Shown: positions 47,931 through 58,949 of the stretch, in pieces | How positions within the stretch are numbered: the stretch's first letter is position 1 | How the letters are laid out: each line of letters starts with the position of its first letter | DNA from: Arachis hypogaea | Taxonomy: Eukaryota > Streptophyta > Magnoliopsida > Fabales > Fabaceae | Assembly (NCBI RefSeq): GCF_003086295.3 | Contig: NC_092043.1 | Span: forward strand, 47,582,598-47,646,597 | Direction of reading: 5' to 3' | Length of the DNA: 64,000 nt | The notes under the pieces: model-generated | The model's database searches: none | What the model saw: the letters and a program-made list of their open reading frames with translations, nothing else | Told to the model about the DNA's origin: nothing | Program-made: the position numbers and the translations under genes

Positions 47931-48259
47931 ACTGCTTACTGGGTTTTTCACTCTTTCCTTTCATTGCAGATGATATATACATAAAAGTTGTAGACTGAAT
48001 GTCATGGGTAATTCAGTTTGCTGCATTGCATTATTAAGTATCTTTGTTCTAATGAATAAGAAAAAAATATAAATTGATATGAATCGAATAGGTTTTGCAC
48101 TTGACTATGGAATAGGTAACTGTTGTTGTTTTGAAATTATTGCTAAAAATGGATTTGTTATGCTGCTGCTACTATAAATTAATTTCTTTCTAGCCCTTGA
48201 CCTTTGTGAGGAAGTTTCACATGCCACAGACTTAACTCTGTGTTGTATGTATTGCAAAG

Positions 48260-48881
48260 GGTACAATGAAGCTAGGACGGTTAACAAAGGAATTAGCAGC
48301 CTATTAAACGCAAAGCCAAAGGACTGCATCCGCGTCCAGTGGGTTATGTAACAACTAAGTGTCAATTTTAGCTGTGTCATTCATTTAATAATTATTTGAC
48401 AAAAGAATTTCTCTTATTGCTCAAAAGAATTCCTTTTCAGGCTTTTCTTATCTAATATCTATACCAGGGAAACATAATTCAAACCGTATGGGTAGTAATT
48501 TTGTACTTCTTTCTCTGTTGCAGCATTCTTATTACTCCTAAATGATATAAATACAGTGAAACACATTGTTTGAGTGAAATTTTGGATCAGTAAATTGCAT
48601 AACCAAAATAATCTATCTGATTGCTGTGTATAATCTTTAGGCTATTTCTTGTGTTTTTCATTTTACAAAAATAAGTTATATTTTTCTTAGTTTTACACTA
48701 GTTCTCACTCTTTAGTACTTGAATATAACTAAGTTGAAGTGAATTATTCATGTCACCGTATAAAGGTTCGAGCTGGAATAGTTGGATACCCTAATGTTGG
48801 AAAGTCATCATTGATAAACCGTTTATTAAAGCGAAGAATGTGCCCTGCAGCCTCCAGACCAGGAGTTACAAGAAAATTGAG
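48260..48881 (+). pseudogene. DAR GTPase 3-like (RbgA/YlqF type) gene fragment
   Basis: Two consecutive exons with their intron survive. The first (48260-48338) reads GTMKLGRLTKELAA, then a stop at 48305-48307, and continues one frame over as KRKAKGLHPRPV. A small deletion between these parts caused the frameshift. The second (48766-48881) reads [20 protein letters not shown] and on through [15 protein letters not shown], which contains the P-loop GYPNVGKSS (G1) and the PGVT (G2) region. The order is that of plastid DAR GTPases, circularly permuted GTPases in ribosome assembly. G3 (DSPG), G4 and the transit-peptide exons are absent. Splice sites are still usable (CCA|GTGGGT, AAAG|GTT, TTGAG|GTAAC). 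Clearly non-functional as a GTPase. Confidence 0.82.
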
Positions 48882-49479
48882 GTAACTTATTCATTTTATT
48901 TGTTTCCAAGAGGTTGAAAGTGTTTTGAAAATTGAAACAGTTTCTTAATTGTTCATGAACTATTCTGTTAAAGTTGAAACTAATGGCTTCTAATGTTGAG
49001 GACTTAACAAGTTTTTGCGAATTTTGACTATTGATGACAAATTTTCATGTAGGCATTTAATATTTAGATATTCTTTTTAATATTTAATTTTTGAGTTTGT
49101 ATTTTGACAAGATCATATGGCTTTAGTTGATGACATTTCATGTAGTATTTTAAATTTGAAAGATATTTTAAGATTTATATTAGACTAAAATCATATTTTA
49201 GGATATTTATTTATAATTTATTTATTATTTTATTCTAAAACAGTTTTTTCGGTTGAACGACAATTGGACCGGTGAATCAGTGACTAGAGCGGTTTGATGA
49301 CCGGTCCGGTTCTTAGAACTTTGATTTTTTTTTTTTTAATTTGATTTTGGTAAACCAATTTTGAAAAATATGGATATGATTTTTAAAATTTTGTTAAATT
49401 GGTTAACCAAAATGTGGTTATAGTTTGTTAACCGGTTAACACATTTTGGTTTTTTAATGTACACCTAATAATAAAATCA

Positions 49480-49967
49480 ATATATTTCAGAAAATAATTA
49501 AAAAGGAGGATCGTATCTCCTAATAAGAGCATAAGAGGAAGGAAATAGAATCGCAAAGCAGTTACCTCAATTTGAATATTGTTACCACAATTGTTCCTTC
49601 CCTCTCCTTCCTCACTAAGTATAAGCTAAAAAGGGAAAAAAATCTTTTAAAAATAAAAAATCTCAAAATAACTCAAGTTTTAAATAAAAAATATCCTTTT
49701 TTAAATATAAAGCGAATACAAATATCTTGAAAATTACAAAAATGCTTTTCCAAAAAAATCAAAGATAAAATTGCTAATCTAAACGCAATAAATTTGAATA
49801 TTTCTTCGGATATTTGCATCTATATAGGCTTCTAGTCTTCTGTCTTCTACACACATTAATCATTCATTCACTCACTCCAATTCTTCTATCTTAATTAAGC
49901 TTCTTCCATCTCCCTCATACTCTCTCATAAGTCATAGATCACTGTATTACAAGAAAATATAGAACTG
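49480..49967 (+). promoter_or_regulatory. Upstream region and TATA box of flotillin copy 3
   Basis: Homologous to 38835-39308. TATATAGG at 49821-49828, in the context gcatctatatagg, lies ~147 bases before the ATG. The pyrimidine-rich leader (cttcttccatctccctcata) is retained. Confidence 0.7.
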
Positions 49968-52692
49968 ATGATGTTCAAGGTAGCGAATGCATCGGAATAC
50001 CTGGTAATAACAGGTGCTGGGATCAAAGACGTGAAGCTTGCGAAGAAAGCATGGGTGTTTCCATGGCAATCATGCACCACCTTGGACCTTTCTCCGGTAA
50101 ACTACACGTTCGAGCTCCAAGCCATGAGCGCCGAGAAGCTCCCTTTCAAGCTTCCTTCGGTGTTCACAATTGGTCCACGTGTCGACGATCACGAGTCTCT
50201 CTTAAAGTACGCCAAGCTCCTGTCGACCCATGATAAGCTCTCCAACCACGTTAATGATCTCGTCCAAGGAGTCATTGAGGGTGAGACGCGTGTTCTCGCC
50301 GCCTCTATGACTATGGACGAGATCTTCAAAGGAACCAAGGAGTTCAAGCAAGGTATGCAATAACAATAACTTCACCTTTTTTTCTTCTCTGCCTTTTAAC
50401 TTACTTTCTTAAATCAACAATATATTTAAATTTAAATTGTACTTAGATAGTTAGATATGTATCAATGTATCGTAATATCATACTTCTTACGGTTGATTTA
50501 TGAATATACTAGAAAAAAGGTGGGGTTAAAAGGCCTTATTAAAAGGTTGTCAATGGTAAAAGTCCTAAAATATTAGGTCTTATCAATTAGAAAGAATGCA
50601 CCATAAATCCTCTTTAATTGTTTTACAATCAACTTTTTTCCCTTTAGTTGTATGCAAACCTATTTAAAATACGATTGAATTGATTTTTAAAAGTAATGCT
50701 AGAGAACTAATATTTTGGTAAATATCTATTACTTTTTCAAAAATTTTATTTATTTTAAAATTTTAGATTTTAAATCATAAATCTTTAATCTTAAATCCTA
50801 AATTTTATATTTTAAATTCTTCCAAAAAAATAGAAACAGAAAAGAAAAACGACTTAATATTCCCTATACTTTTTTCATTTTTCTTTTTCTAATCATATCA
50901 CCAAAGAAAAAAAAATGATTTTTCTACTAAACATCCAAATAACCCTATTGGCCTATTTTATTTGATTGCACCTTATTGTGAACTTAATTTGCAAAATGTT
51001 GGTAATAATGTTACTCATGAGTAACAGAAATCAATTAATTGAAACTAACATGCATGTAACCGTTACTTGAAGGTGTGTTCGAGAAAGTTCAGCTAGAACT
51101 GAATCAGTTTGGGCTGCTGATCTACAATGCGAACGTGAAGCAGCTGGTGGATGTGCCGGGACATGAGTACTTCTCTTACTTGGGCAAGAAGACTCAGATG
51201 GAGGCTGCAAATCAGGCCAAGGTGGACGTTGCTGAAGCCAAGAAGAAGGGAGAGGTTGGTGCCAAGCTTAGGGAAGGCGAGACGCTCCAGAATGCGGCCA
51301 AGATCGACGCTGAGACGAAGATCATTGCCACTCAGAAGAAAGGCGAGGGCGATAAGGAGGAGATCAACGTAACTAAATAATGTTTTGTATTTTCATTATT
51401 CTTTAATGAAAGAAATACATAGTTTATAGTGATATAGTCTTGAAACATGTTTATTTGAGTGTTGTAGGTGAGGACATCAGTGAAGGTGTTTGAGAATTCT
51501 AAGGAAGCAGAGGTGGCAGAGGCAAATGCAGAGCTAGCAAGGAAGAAGGCGGAGTGGTCGAAGGTGGCAAAGTTGGCGGAGATGGAGGCTACAAAGGCAG
51601 TGTCTTTGAGGGAGGCAGAGCTGCAGGGGGAGGTTGAGAGGATGAATGCTAAGGCCAGGACTGAGAAACTTAGAGCTGATTACCTTACCCAGGCAAGCGT
51701 TGAGTATGAGACCAAGGTTAGTGCCTTCACAACTTTTTTTTAATTATTTTTTATAGAAATTTTAATTTCTAAATTTTAAATTCTAACTCTAAATCCTAAA
51801 CCTTCTATAAAAATTAATGATATTAACTAAATAAAAATTAATTATCTATAATTATTCTATACAACTCATTAATTAGTATCCTTCCTTGTATACTATTTCT
51901 GCTCATGAAGTATGTAATCTCACTGAATTTCTGAGACTGGCCATTGGACAAAGTAAAATAATGCAACTTATCATCAATTCTTGAATTGTGCAATAATAAC
52001 TGCATGATAACATTTTGAATTTATCAAATACTTTTTGTTTTCTGTGAATTTTGCGATATTAGATAATTGATTCAAACACTTTTGCTCATGATGTGTCAAT
52101 ATATAAAATGCGGAATGAAATCCTAGTTACTTTTACTCTTTATGGATCCATAACAAGTAAAATTATTTGATAGGCACAAGAGGCCAACTGGGAACTATAC
52201 AAGAAACAAAAAGAAGCAGAAGCAGTTCTTTTCCAGAAGGAGAAAGAAGCTGAAGCACAAAAGAAATTGGCAGAGGCAGAGTTTTTCGCTCGCCAACAAG
52301 CCGCCGATGCGCAGCTATATGCGAAGAAGAAGGAGGCAGAGGGGCTTATGGCATTAGGGAAAGCCCAAGGTGCATATCTAAAGACACTCCATGAAGCACT
52401 TGGAGGAAACTATGCAGCTCTAAGGGACTACTTGATGATAGAACGTGGAATGTATCAAGAGATTGCTAGGATTAATGGCGACGCGGTACGTGGACTCAAG
52501 CCGAATATCAGCATTTGGACAAACGGCAATGGCGAAGGTGGTGACGGTGGCAGTGCTTTGAAGGAGGTTGCCGGTGTGTATAAGATGTTGCCACCTTTGT
52601 TTAAGACAGTTGAAGAACAAACTGGTATGCTGCCTCCGGCTTGGATGGGAACCTTGCCTCCAAAGAATGCGGATCAAGCTTCTTTAAAGTGA
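49968..52692 (+). CDS. Flotillin-like protein, copy 3, intact (482 aa)
   Basis: Exons 49968-50352, 51073-51368, 51468-51716 and 52174-52692 join in frame with GT-AG introns (385+296+249+519 bases). The N-terminus ([35 protein letters not shown]) and IGPRVDD mark the SPFH/band-7 domain of plant flotillins. C36 is at the position of a possible acylation site. Exons 2-4 contain the Glu/Ala-rich flotillin coiled coil ([62 protein letters not shown]). They end with a Gly-rich part and [20 protein letters not shown]. Flotillins scaffold plasma-membrane microdomains on the cytosolic side and take part in clathrin-independent endocytosis; in Medicago, FLOT2 and FLOT4 are needed for rhizobial infection. 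Length is normal for plant flotillins. The last codons and stop come from a MITE. Probably the only working copy of the three. Confidence 0.93.
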
Positions 52693-52772
52693 AAAGATTA
52701 GTAAAGTGATAAACATGAATGAAATATCATTTTAATATTTTACCAATTTCTATAGTTTAGGAGATTTCGTCA
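52670..52772. mobile_element. 103-bp MITE that supplies the flotillin stop codon
   Basis: Exact 8-bp repeats aaagaatg flank it (52662-52669 and 52773-52780). The ends, cggatcaagcttctttaaag and inverted tgacgaaatctcctaaac, resemble the hAT-type MITE in intron 8 of the membrane-protein gene (gatcctctaaagtg). The stop TGA (52690-52692) is the tga of aaagtga in the element end. The same element is present in copy 1 (38498-38599) and its right half in copy 2, so insertion preceded the triplication. Confidence 0.75.
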
Positions 52773-52904
52773 AAAGAATGTTTATATTATGTGTTAGCTC
52801 ATCTACCATTAATATGACATGATTAAGTATTAGTTCTCCTCCATAAATTTGTTTATTAGGCTATTTCTACATTCAATAGAGTGTTTATTTGATATTTTTT
52901 TCAA

Positions 52905-53885
52905 AGCGTATGCATTAGCCACTAAACACTATTTTGGACAAAATTAACATCCGCACGTAAATGTAAATATATAATTAGAAATTTCAATTGCATATATATT
53001 TCTTTTATGAGAGTTATTAAGTTTGTATATTAGCCACTAAACACTATTTAAATGGCATTATATTTGGATTGAGTAATACGAGGATGGTGTGATCAAGTAT
53101 TAATTTTGAGGATAAATTATTAATAATTATACTATATATATATATATATATATATATCAAAATCAATCATCAAAATCAGTTACTACATTAAAAATAAATT
53201 AAATTATACATATATTATATAGAATGGTGATCAATTTAGTAGTTGATTTTGATATATGAATAATATTTTGAAACTATTAAAATGGTACCAAAAAATAAAT
53301 AAGTTATTTAAATATTATCTGCAAAAAATTAGAGAAAAAAATTAAAAGTAATACTTATATATTTAAAATTTTTTATAAATTAAATTAAATTAAATTAAAT
53401 AATAAAATTTAAAATAATATTAATTATAATTAATTTTATTATATTAGATCAATTTAATTAAATTTGATAATAAAAGACTTGAATTTACATTATTATTCAA
53501 AAATTAATATTTGATGCCGACGACGTCTTCTTTCAAAGTGACAAAGAGGACTACCGATTGCATGTGATTATCGTTTTGTTAACACGTTCTATGACATTAT
53601 TCACATTTTATATCTGTACATTTCTATTTTACATTATAGTTGTTAAATGTTTTTAGTTATTAGTAATTAATAAATATAAGTGTTATTTATATATATTATA
53701 ATGAGCTTTTTTTATAGACTAGTTTAGCGGCCATTGCTCTAGTGATGAACGCAAGTCTCTTCTTCGTGCGATGAAAGTAGCGTGGCTGCTCTTGCTTCGA
53801 GATGCGTGTGAGTCTGGTTGGGAGAAGCACAGACAATGTATCTGCCATGCTAGAGAAGTCAGTATTTACTTCTCTCTAATTTCAA
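52905..53885. other. AT-rich spacer with (TA)n
   Basis: Downstream of flotillin copy 3. Contains a 25-base TA run (53133-53157). A slightly GC-richer patch at 53730-53860 shows no recognisable gene. Confidence 0.5.
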
Positions 53886-53889
53886 TGAG

Positions 53890-56645
53890 TACTTAACATT
53901 AATGTTACGGTGATAATGATAATTAATTGATTGGGCCGTTTTGGTAGTATTAGCTTCTTGTACCCTTGTCTGATTTTAATGTTAGGTTTAAATTTCAATT
54001 CTTTATTTTAATCCGCCCAGATCAAGATTTTTCGAAAGAAGGCGTAGTTTTAAACCGAACAATATATATTTCGGGCTAGGAAAAGATAATAATTATATTT
54101 ATAGTAAATAAAAAAAATAATATTAATAAGAAGAATACTATTAGCATGAAATGTAAAAAGAAACACTTTTTGTTAGTATTTGAAACAGTGTTGTGAAGAT
54201 CGAAGAGATAGTTTAGCCTTCTAAGCTTTAGGGTATGTTGCGTATCTCTTTTGGCCTGTGAAATACTGAAATCCAAATGCAATTAGCCATCCTTATATTT
54301 TTTTTTGAGTAAACTACTATTTGTATCTACGAAAGTTAAAAATACTGACATATTTATTTATAGAAGAAATTACCATTTGTATTCATGAAACATAAATTTT
54401 TGCTAATAAAACTATCCAAATCCAAAAAATTATTAAAATTTTCAAATTACCCCACCACCACCACCACTTACTCCACACCACCACTTTTTCAATCCCAAAC
54501 CCACCACCAAAATTCTTCCTCACCACCATCCTAAATCCTAATTACCACCATCACTCAATTTAAAGGCACCACCACCTCATTTCCTTCATCACTACCATCA
54601 TCACCACCACCACTATATCTCGATTATCATCTTCTTCACATAAAGCAACAACAACAACAACAACAATAGAAAAAGCAAATTGTCTGAGACCACGGCACCA
54701 CCACCTGCAAACACCAAGTTGTCCTCTCTCACCCGATTTCCACTCTTCTTCCTCTCTCTCGCCCCTTTTTAGCTCCTCTGCGTAGCCACAGCTGCGGCAC
54801 TCAACAGTCGCTGGCGCCGTCAAGTTCCACCCAACCTCCACTCGCCACCGCCGCGTCCTTTCCCCCTTTCTTTCCTCCTCCATCCTTTTCCTCTCTCTTT
54901 CTTCTTCTTCCTCTTGCCTCACCTCCGCGATCTCAGGACCACCGTCGCCTTCTGTTTTCGCCGCCTTTTACAATCCTAGAGCCCCTGCCGCTGTCTGATC
55001 GCTACCACTACCCCAACCCGTTCTAGCTAACCCTCAATCTCTCGCTGACACAGAGCTCCAGCCCCTGTCCAGTCCGCGGTTCCACCGGTCTTTCCCAGTC
55101 TACAAACCCAGAAACCACTAAACCTACATCACGTAACCATTCGAAGAAGTAGAAGAGAGAGAAGCAAAATATATAAGAAAAGATAGAGAAAGAGAGAGAG
55201 GAAGGAGTTGGCAGAGTTGACGGACTCTGGCGGCGGCGACGACCTCAGAAAATGGAAGGAGAGAGAGAGAGAGAATGGGGTTAGGGTTAGTGGTGGTGGT
55301 GGTGGTGGTGGTGGGAAAAAGATAATGCAAATGATGATAAGGGTAATTTGGAGTTTTTATGTGATTTTTTAGTATTTGGATAATTTTGTTATATAAAACT
55401 CATGTTTTATGAGTACAAATGGTAATTTCCTTTTTTATAGGTAGATATGTCAGCGTTTTCAACTTTCGTTGGTAGAAATGATAGTTTACTCTTTTTCTTT
55501 TTTCTAAACCCAAATAAATTAGGGGGTGCTCCCATAAAGACGCATAAAATGCATAGTTGTCAGAACTGAACCGGTGATTGAACCGGTCAAATTACTGGGT
55601 TATTAGGTCATTGGTTTAACTGGTGAGTTACTGGTTGAATCGGTTAACCCGATCCTATGTAAATAAAAAATTAAAAATAGTAAAAAATTTAAAATTAAAA
55701 TTTAAAAAATATATTTTTACTAACATTTTAACAATATATAGTTATTCTAAAATAATATGAAACAGGAATAATAAGTATTTTGTTAATTTTATTCTATCAT
55801 ATATATTTAAGAGAGATAATTAAACGAGAGATTTTGATTAATTTTTCTCAAAATCTCTCTTATTTTTAAGAGAGATTTTGAGAAAGAATTAAAGGAGAGA
55901 GATAATTTTATTGAAAAAAAATTAAAAAGAAAAGATACAATTACTAATTTTTATTTGTCAATTACATTTCTATTAAAATTAGTAGTATCAAAAAATATTT
56001 TAAATTTAATATTATGAAGAAAAAATAAAAAATTTATATAAGGACTAATTTGATTAATTTTTAAAATTTTAGTAATGAAAATGACTTACGTCTGAACTTT
56101 CAAGAACTATTTTGATTATAAATAACTTTTTTACATGTCGCCACGTGTCACCGATCTGACACGTGGCATGACATCTGTCATTGATCTAACACGTCAACCA
56201 ATCATCTTGTAACATGTGGCATTAACCCACCACATTATTATGCCACGTGGCATTTAACGTAACATATCATCATCCAACTGACAGAAGGACTAATGTGACC
56301 AAGTCGTGTATCTTTCAAAGATGATTTTGATTAATTTTGTCTTTCGAAGACTAAAATAAAGATCGAAATATCTTTTAAAGACAATTTTGACTATTAACTA
56401 TTTTATCTTAATAATATTTTTTATTTACTATAAATAAATATAATTATAATTTTTTCCTGTCCCGGAATATATATTGTTCGGCTTAAAACTAAGCCTTCCT
56501 TCCAAAAATTTTGGTCTGAGCAGATTAAAATAAAGAATTGAAATTTAAACCCAACATTAGAATCAGAAGGGTTCAAGTAGTTAATACTATCAAAAACGGC
56601 CCAATTAACTAATTATCATTATTACTATAGCATTAATGTTAAGTA
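53890..56645. mobile_element. Element with ~240-bp terminal inverted repeats
   Basis: The left arm 53890-54130 (tacttaacattaatgttacg, ttgggccgttttggtagtat, aatttcaattctttatttta, ccgaacaatatatatt) is the inverse complement of 56405-56645, with moderate divergence throughout. No transposase frame is seen. The interior contains a separate TIR element (54307-55491), an 'accggtt' repeat fragment (55560-55660) and acgtggcatg words (56130-56260). Class is unclear; a MULE or fold-back element is likely. No convincing target duplication was found. Confidence 0.65.
54307..55491. mobile_element. Nested MULE-like TIR element, 1,185 bp
   Basis: The left end gagtaaactactatttgtat and the right end, reverse complemented, gagtaaactatcatttctac stay similar for about 100 bases (acgaaagttaaaaa, ctgacatat, aaattaccatttgta). 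T-rich sequence on both sides makes the duplication ambiguous. The interior is GC-rich, with (CCA)n at 54452-54620, CT-rich runs, (GA)n and (GGT)n at 55288-55312. The 120-aa minus frame at 54560-54922 is low-complexity and not supported as a gene. Confidence 0.7.
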
Positions 56646-56649
56646 TTGC

Positions 56650-58230
56650 CAATAAATCTTAATTCATATGGCATATTTCTCCTTTTCCACCTTAAAGATC
56701 TCCGCTTCAAATCCTACCAAGCTATGTTACTAAATATTTTTATAACTAAAATTAATTAAGTTGGCAAAAATTTAATAAAAAAATATGTGCATGTGTTAAA
56801 ATTTTTTTGTTGAAAAGTACAAAAGTTGATTGATACATCACAAAAATTTGTACACAATTTATTGACATATAATAGAAATTTTTGTACATATTATAAGAAT
56901 TTTTTTTATATCACATAAATTTTTGTTGTAATAAGCCAATATTTTAAATATGTGGTTTAGAATAAAATTGTGTTGTGTGTATCAAAAATTTATATGTTGT
57001 GTGTCAAAAATTCTTCAGTGAGAACTGAAATTTATGTATTGTTTGTATTTTATTGATTGACGGTCAATGTTTTGATTCTTTAAAAAAAAATTTGTATTAT
57101 ACAACAAAATTTTTATATTATATAGTAAAATTTTTAGGTTGTATGTATTTTATTAGTTAGAGGTTAATATTTTGAACATGTCGTTTTTTAAAAATTTATA
57201 TGTTATATATCATAATTTTTGTAAATCAAAATTTTCATATTTTTATAAAAGATGAAGAAGACAACAACAACAATAATGATGATCATGGATGATGAAAAAA
57301 AAACAGAAAAAGAAATCAAATAAGAGAAGAAGATGAAAAGACCTTGAAAAAAAAGAAGACAACATTTAAAAAGAATAAGAAAAGAAAAAGATGACAAGGA
57401 TAATGATCAAATTGTTGAAGAAAATGATATCGACAAAAAGATAATGAAAGAAAAAAAAAGAGAACGAAAAAAAAAAGCTGAATCGTATATATACGTACGT
57501 TTGAACAAAAAACGCGTTATATAACTTGGTTAAACATTTTATTTAAAAAAGTTTGTGTGTCTAGCTTTAATTTATTGAATATATATATATATATATATCC
57601 CAATTTCTAGTGTTTATAGAGTAATTTTTAAGAATCTAATTAAATACTTAAATCCACGTTTACACCACCAAAACAAAAGAAAATTATGGGTAATAAAAAA
57701 ATTTATTCATGAATAAAGTCTAGCTAACGATACCAGAAAAATTGAAAACTATATATCAAATTCAATTTTAATGAGAAAAACACAATTCATAATCTGAGCA
57801 AACTTCCAAGTTGTATAGTTCGATGATCTACTCCTTGAGTCCTTGCTCAAAGACTCTTAAAGGTTTGTACATCTTTTTTACATGCATGGAAGATCAACAA
57901 GATAAATAATGTAATTTGAAGAATGAATTATGCCTTAAAAAAAAAAAAACAAGTAAATCGCAATACCTTTGTCATCTGTATGTAAGCTAATTGAAATGAA
58001 GTATCTACAAGGAGAGAAATTATGTCCTCATCAAAGTAGAAGAAAAATAACTTCTAAAAAAGAAAGCAACAATAAGACACTTATAACGAGGACAACAGGG
58101 AAAAAATACGATAATAAAAGATGAACAATATTATATGATGAATAAATATTATTATTTTTATTCATATTTAATCAGTAATAATTATATTTATATTTATTAA
58201 AATTTTATATACATAAATTAATACAATTTA
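56650..58230. other. AT-rich spacer
   Basis: Contains short repeated words (ttttgtattata, aatttttatgttgt) around 56900-57200 and a TA run at 57580-57598. No gene seen. Confidence 0.5.
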
Positions 58231-58234
58231 TTAG

Positions 58235-58948
58235 AGGTGTGTATGGGTTGGGTGAAACCATATTTGATATGACCTAGATTCGTCTTGAAATATGTATCGG
58301 GCCTATTTATTAGATTCGAACCTGACCCTAAACCCGATGAAACCTATACACTTTCGGACCACGATTATACCGAGTAAAAACCGAGCCGTTAACATTACAT
58401 TACCTTGATACCTTCTTATAAGTTAGCATGTAAAAATATCCAAATTTTCAAGACTCCAACCATTATTTGACATGGTAAAATTTATTTAGAAAAATATAAC
58501 AAAAATCAACTCTTCTCTAAAATTAAAGTATAATCATAATCAATACTAATATTGTCTAATAATACCAAATATTTAAATCAATACAAATAACACAATATTA
58601 TGCATTAATTAGTCTAAAATCTTATGCATTTTAAATATAAAACATTAACTTATAGTCTTATAATAACTAATAATACAAAATATTAAGGTCTACAGTACTT
58701 AAATTCCATATAAGAATAGCCATCATCCATCACTAATAACACAAGATATTAATTGTGTATGATGATCGGGTCACCGGACCGATTTCGAGCGGTCCGAACC
58801 ATGGCCCGAACTCGACCCGAAGTAATGACTGAATCTATTTTTGAGACCCTTATCCGATCCTAAACCCAATAAAATTATACCAAATTAGTCTCTAAAGTGT
58901 TCGGACCGAAGCGAGTCTTCAGGCTAGGTCGGACCATATACACCCCTA
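58235..58948. mobile_element. TIR repeat with 'ccgaacccgac' words, ~710 bp
   Basis: The left end gaggtgtgtatgggttgggt and the right end, reverse complemented, taggggtgtatatggtccga are inverted. The interior has several gacccgaa, aaaccc(g/a)at and ggtccgaacc words near both ends and an AT-rich middle. No ORF. Confidence 0.5.
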
Positions 58949-58949
58949 T

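Larger units (their letters stand above)
47190..49470. mobile_element. Candidate transposon carrying gene fragments
   Basis: Both sides are rich in accggtt, ggttaaccg and aaccaaaat words in opposite orientation. The left side has gattaattaaaaaaccaaat and ccggttctttaaaacgacg. The right side, reverse complemented, has acattaaaaaaccaaaatgt and ttctaagaaccggaccggtc. Between them lie a GC-richer exon-like stretch (47700-47930) and a DAR GTPase gene fragment. This arrangement suggests a Pack-type element, but I cannot define exact termini or a target duplication. The right boundary adjoins the start of the flotillin copy 3 repeat unit. Confidence 0.35.

Noticed and set aside
54560..54922. 120-aa Glu/Arg/Val-rich minus-strand ORF
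   Set aside because: It is low-complexity and lies wholly inside a nested TIR element.
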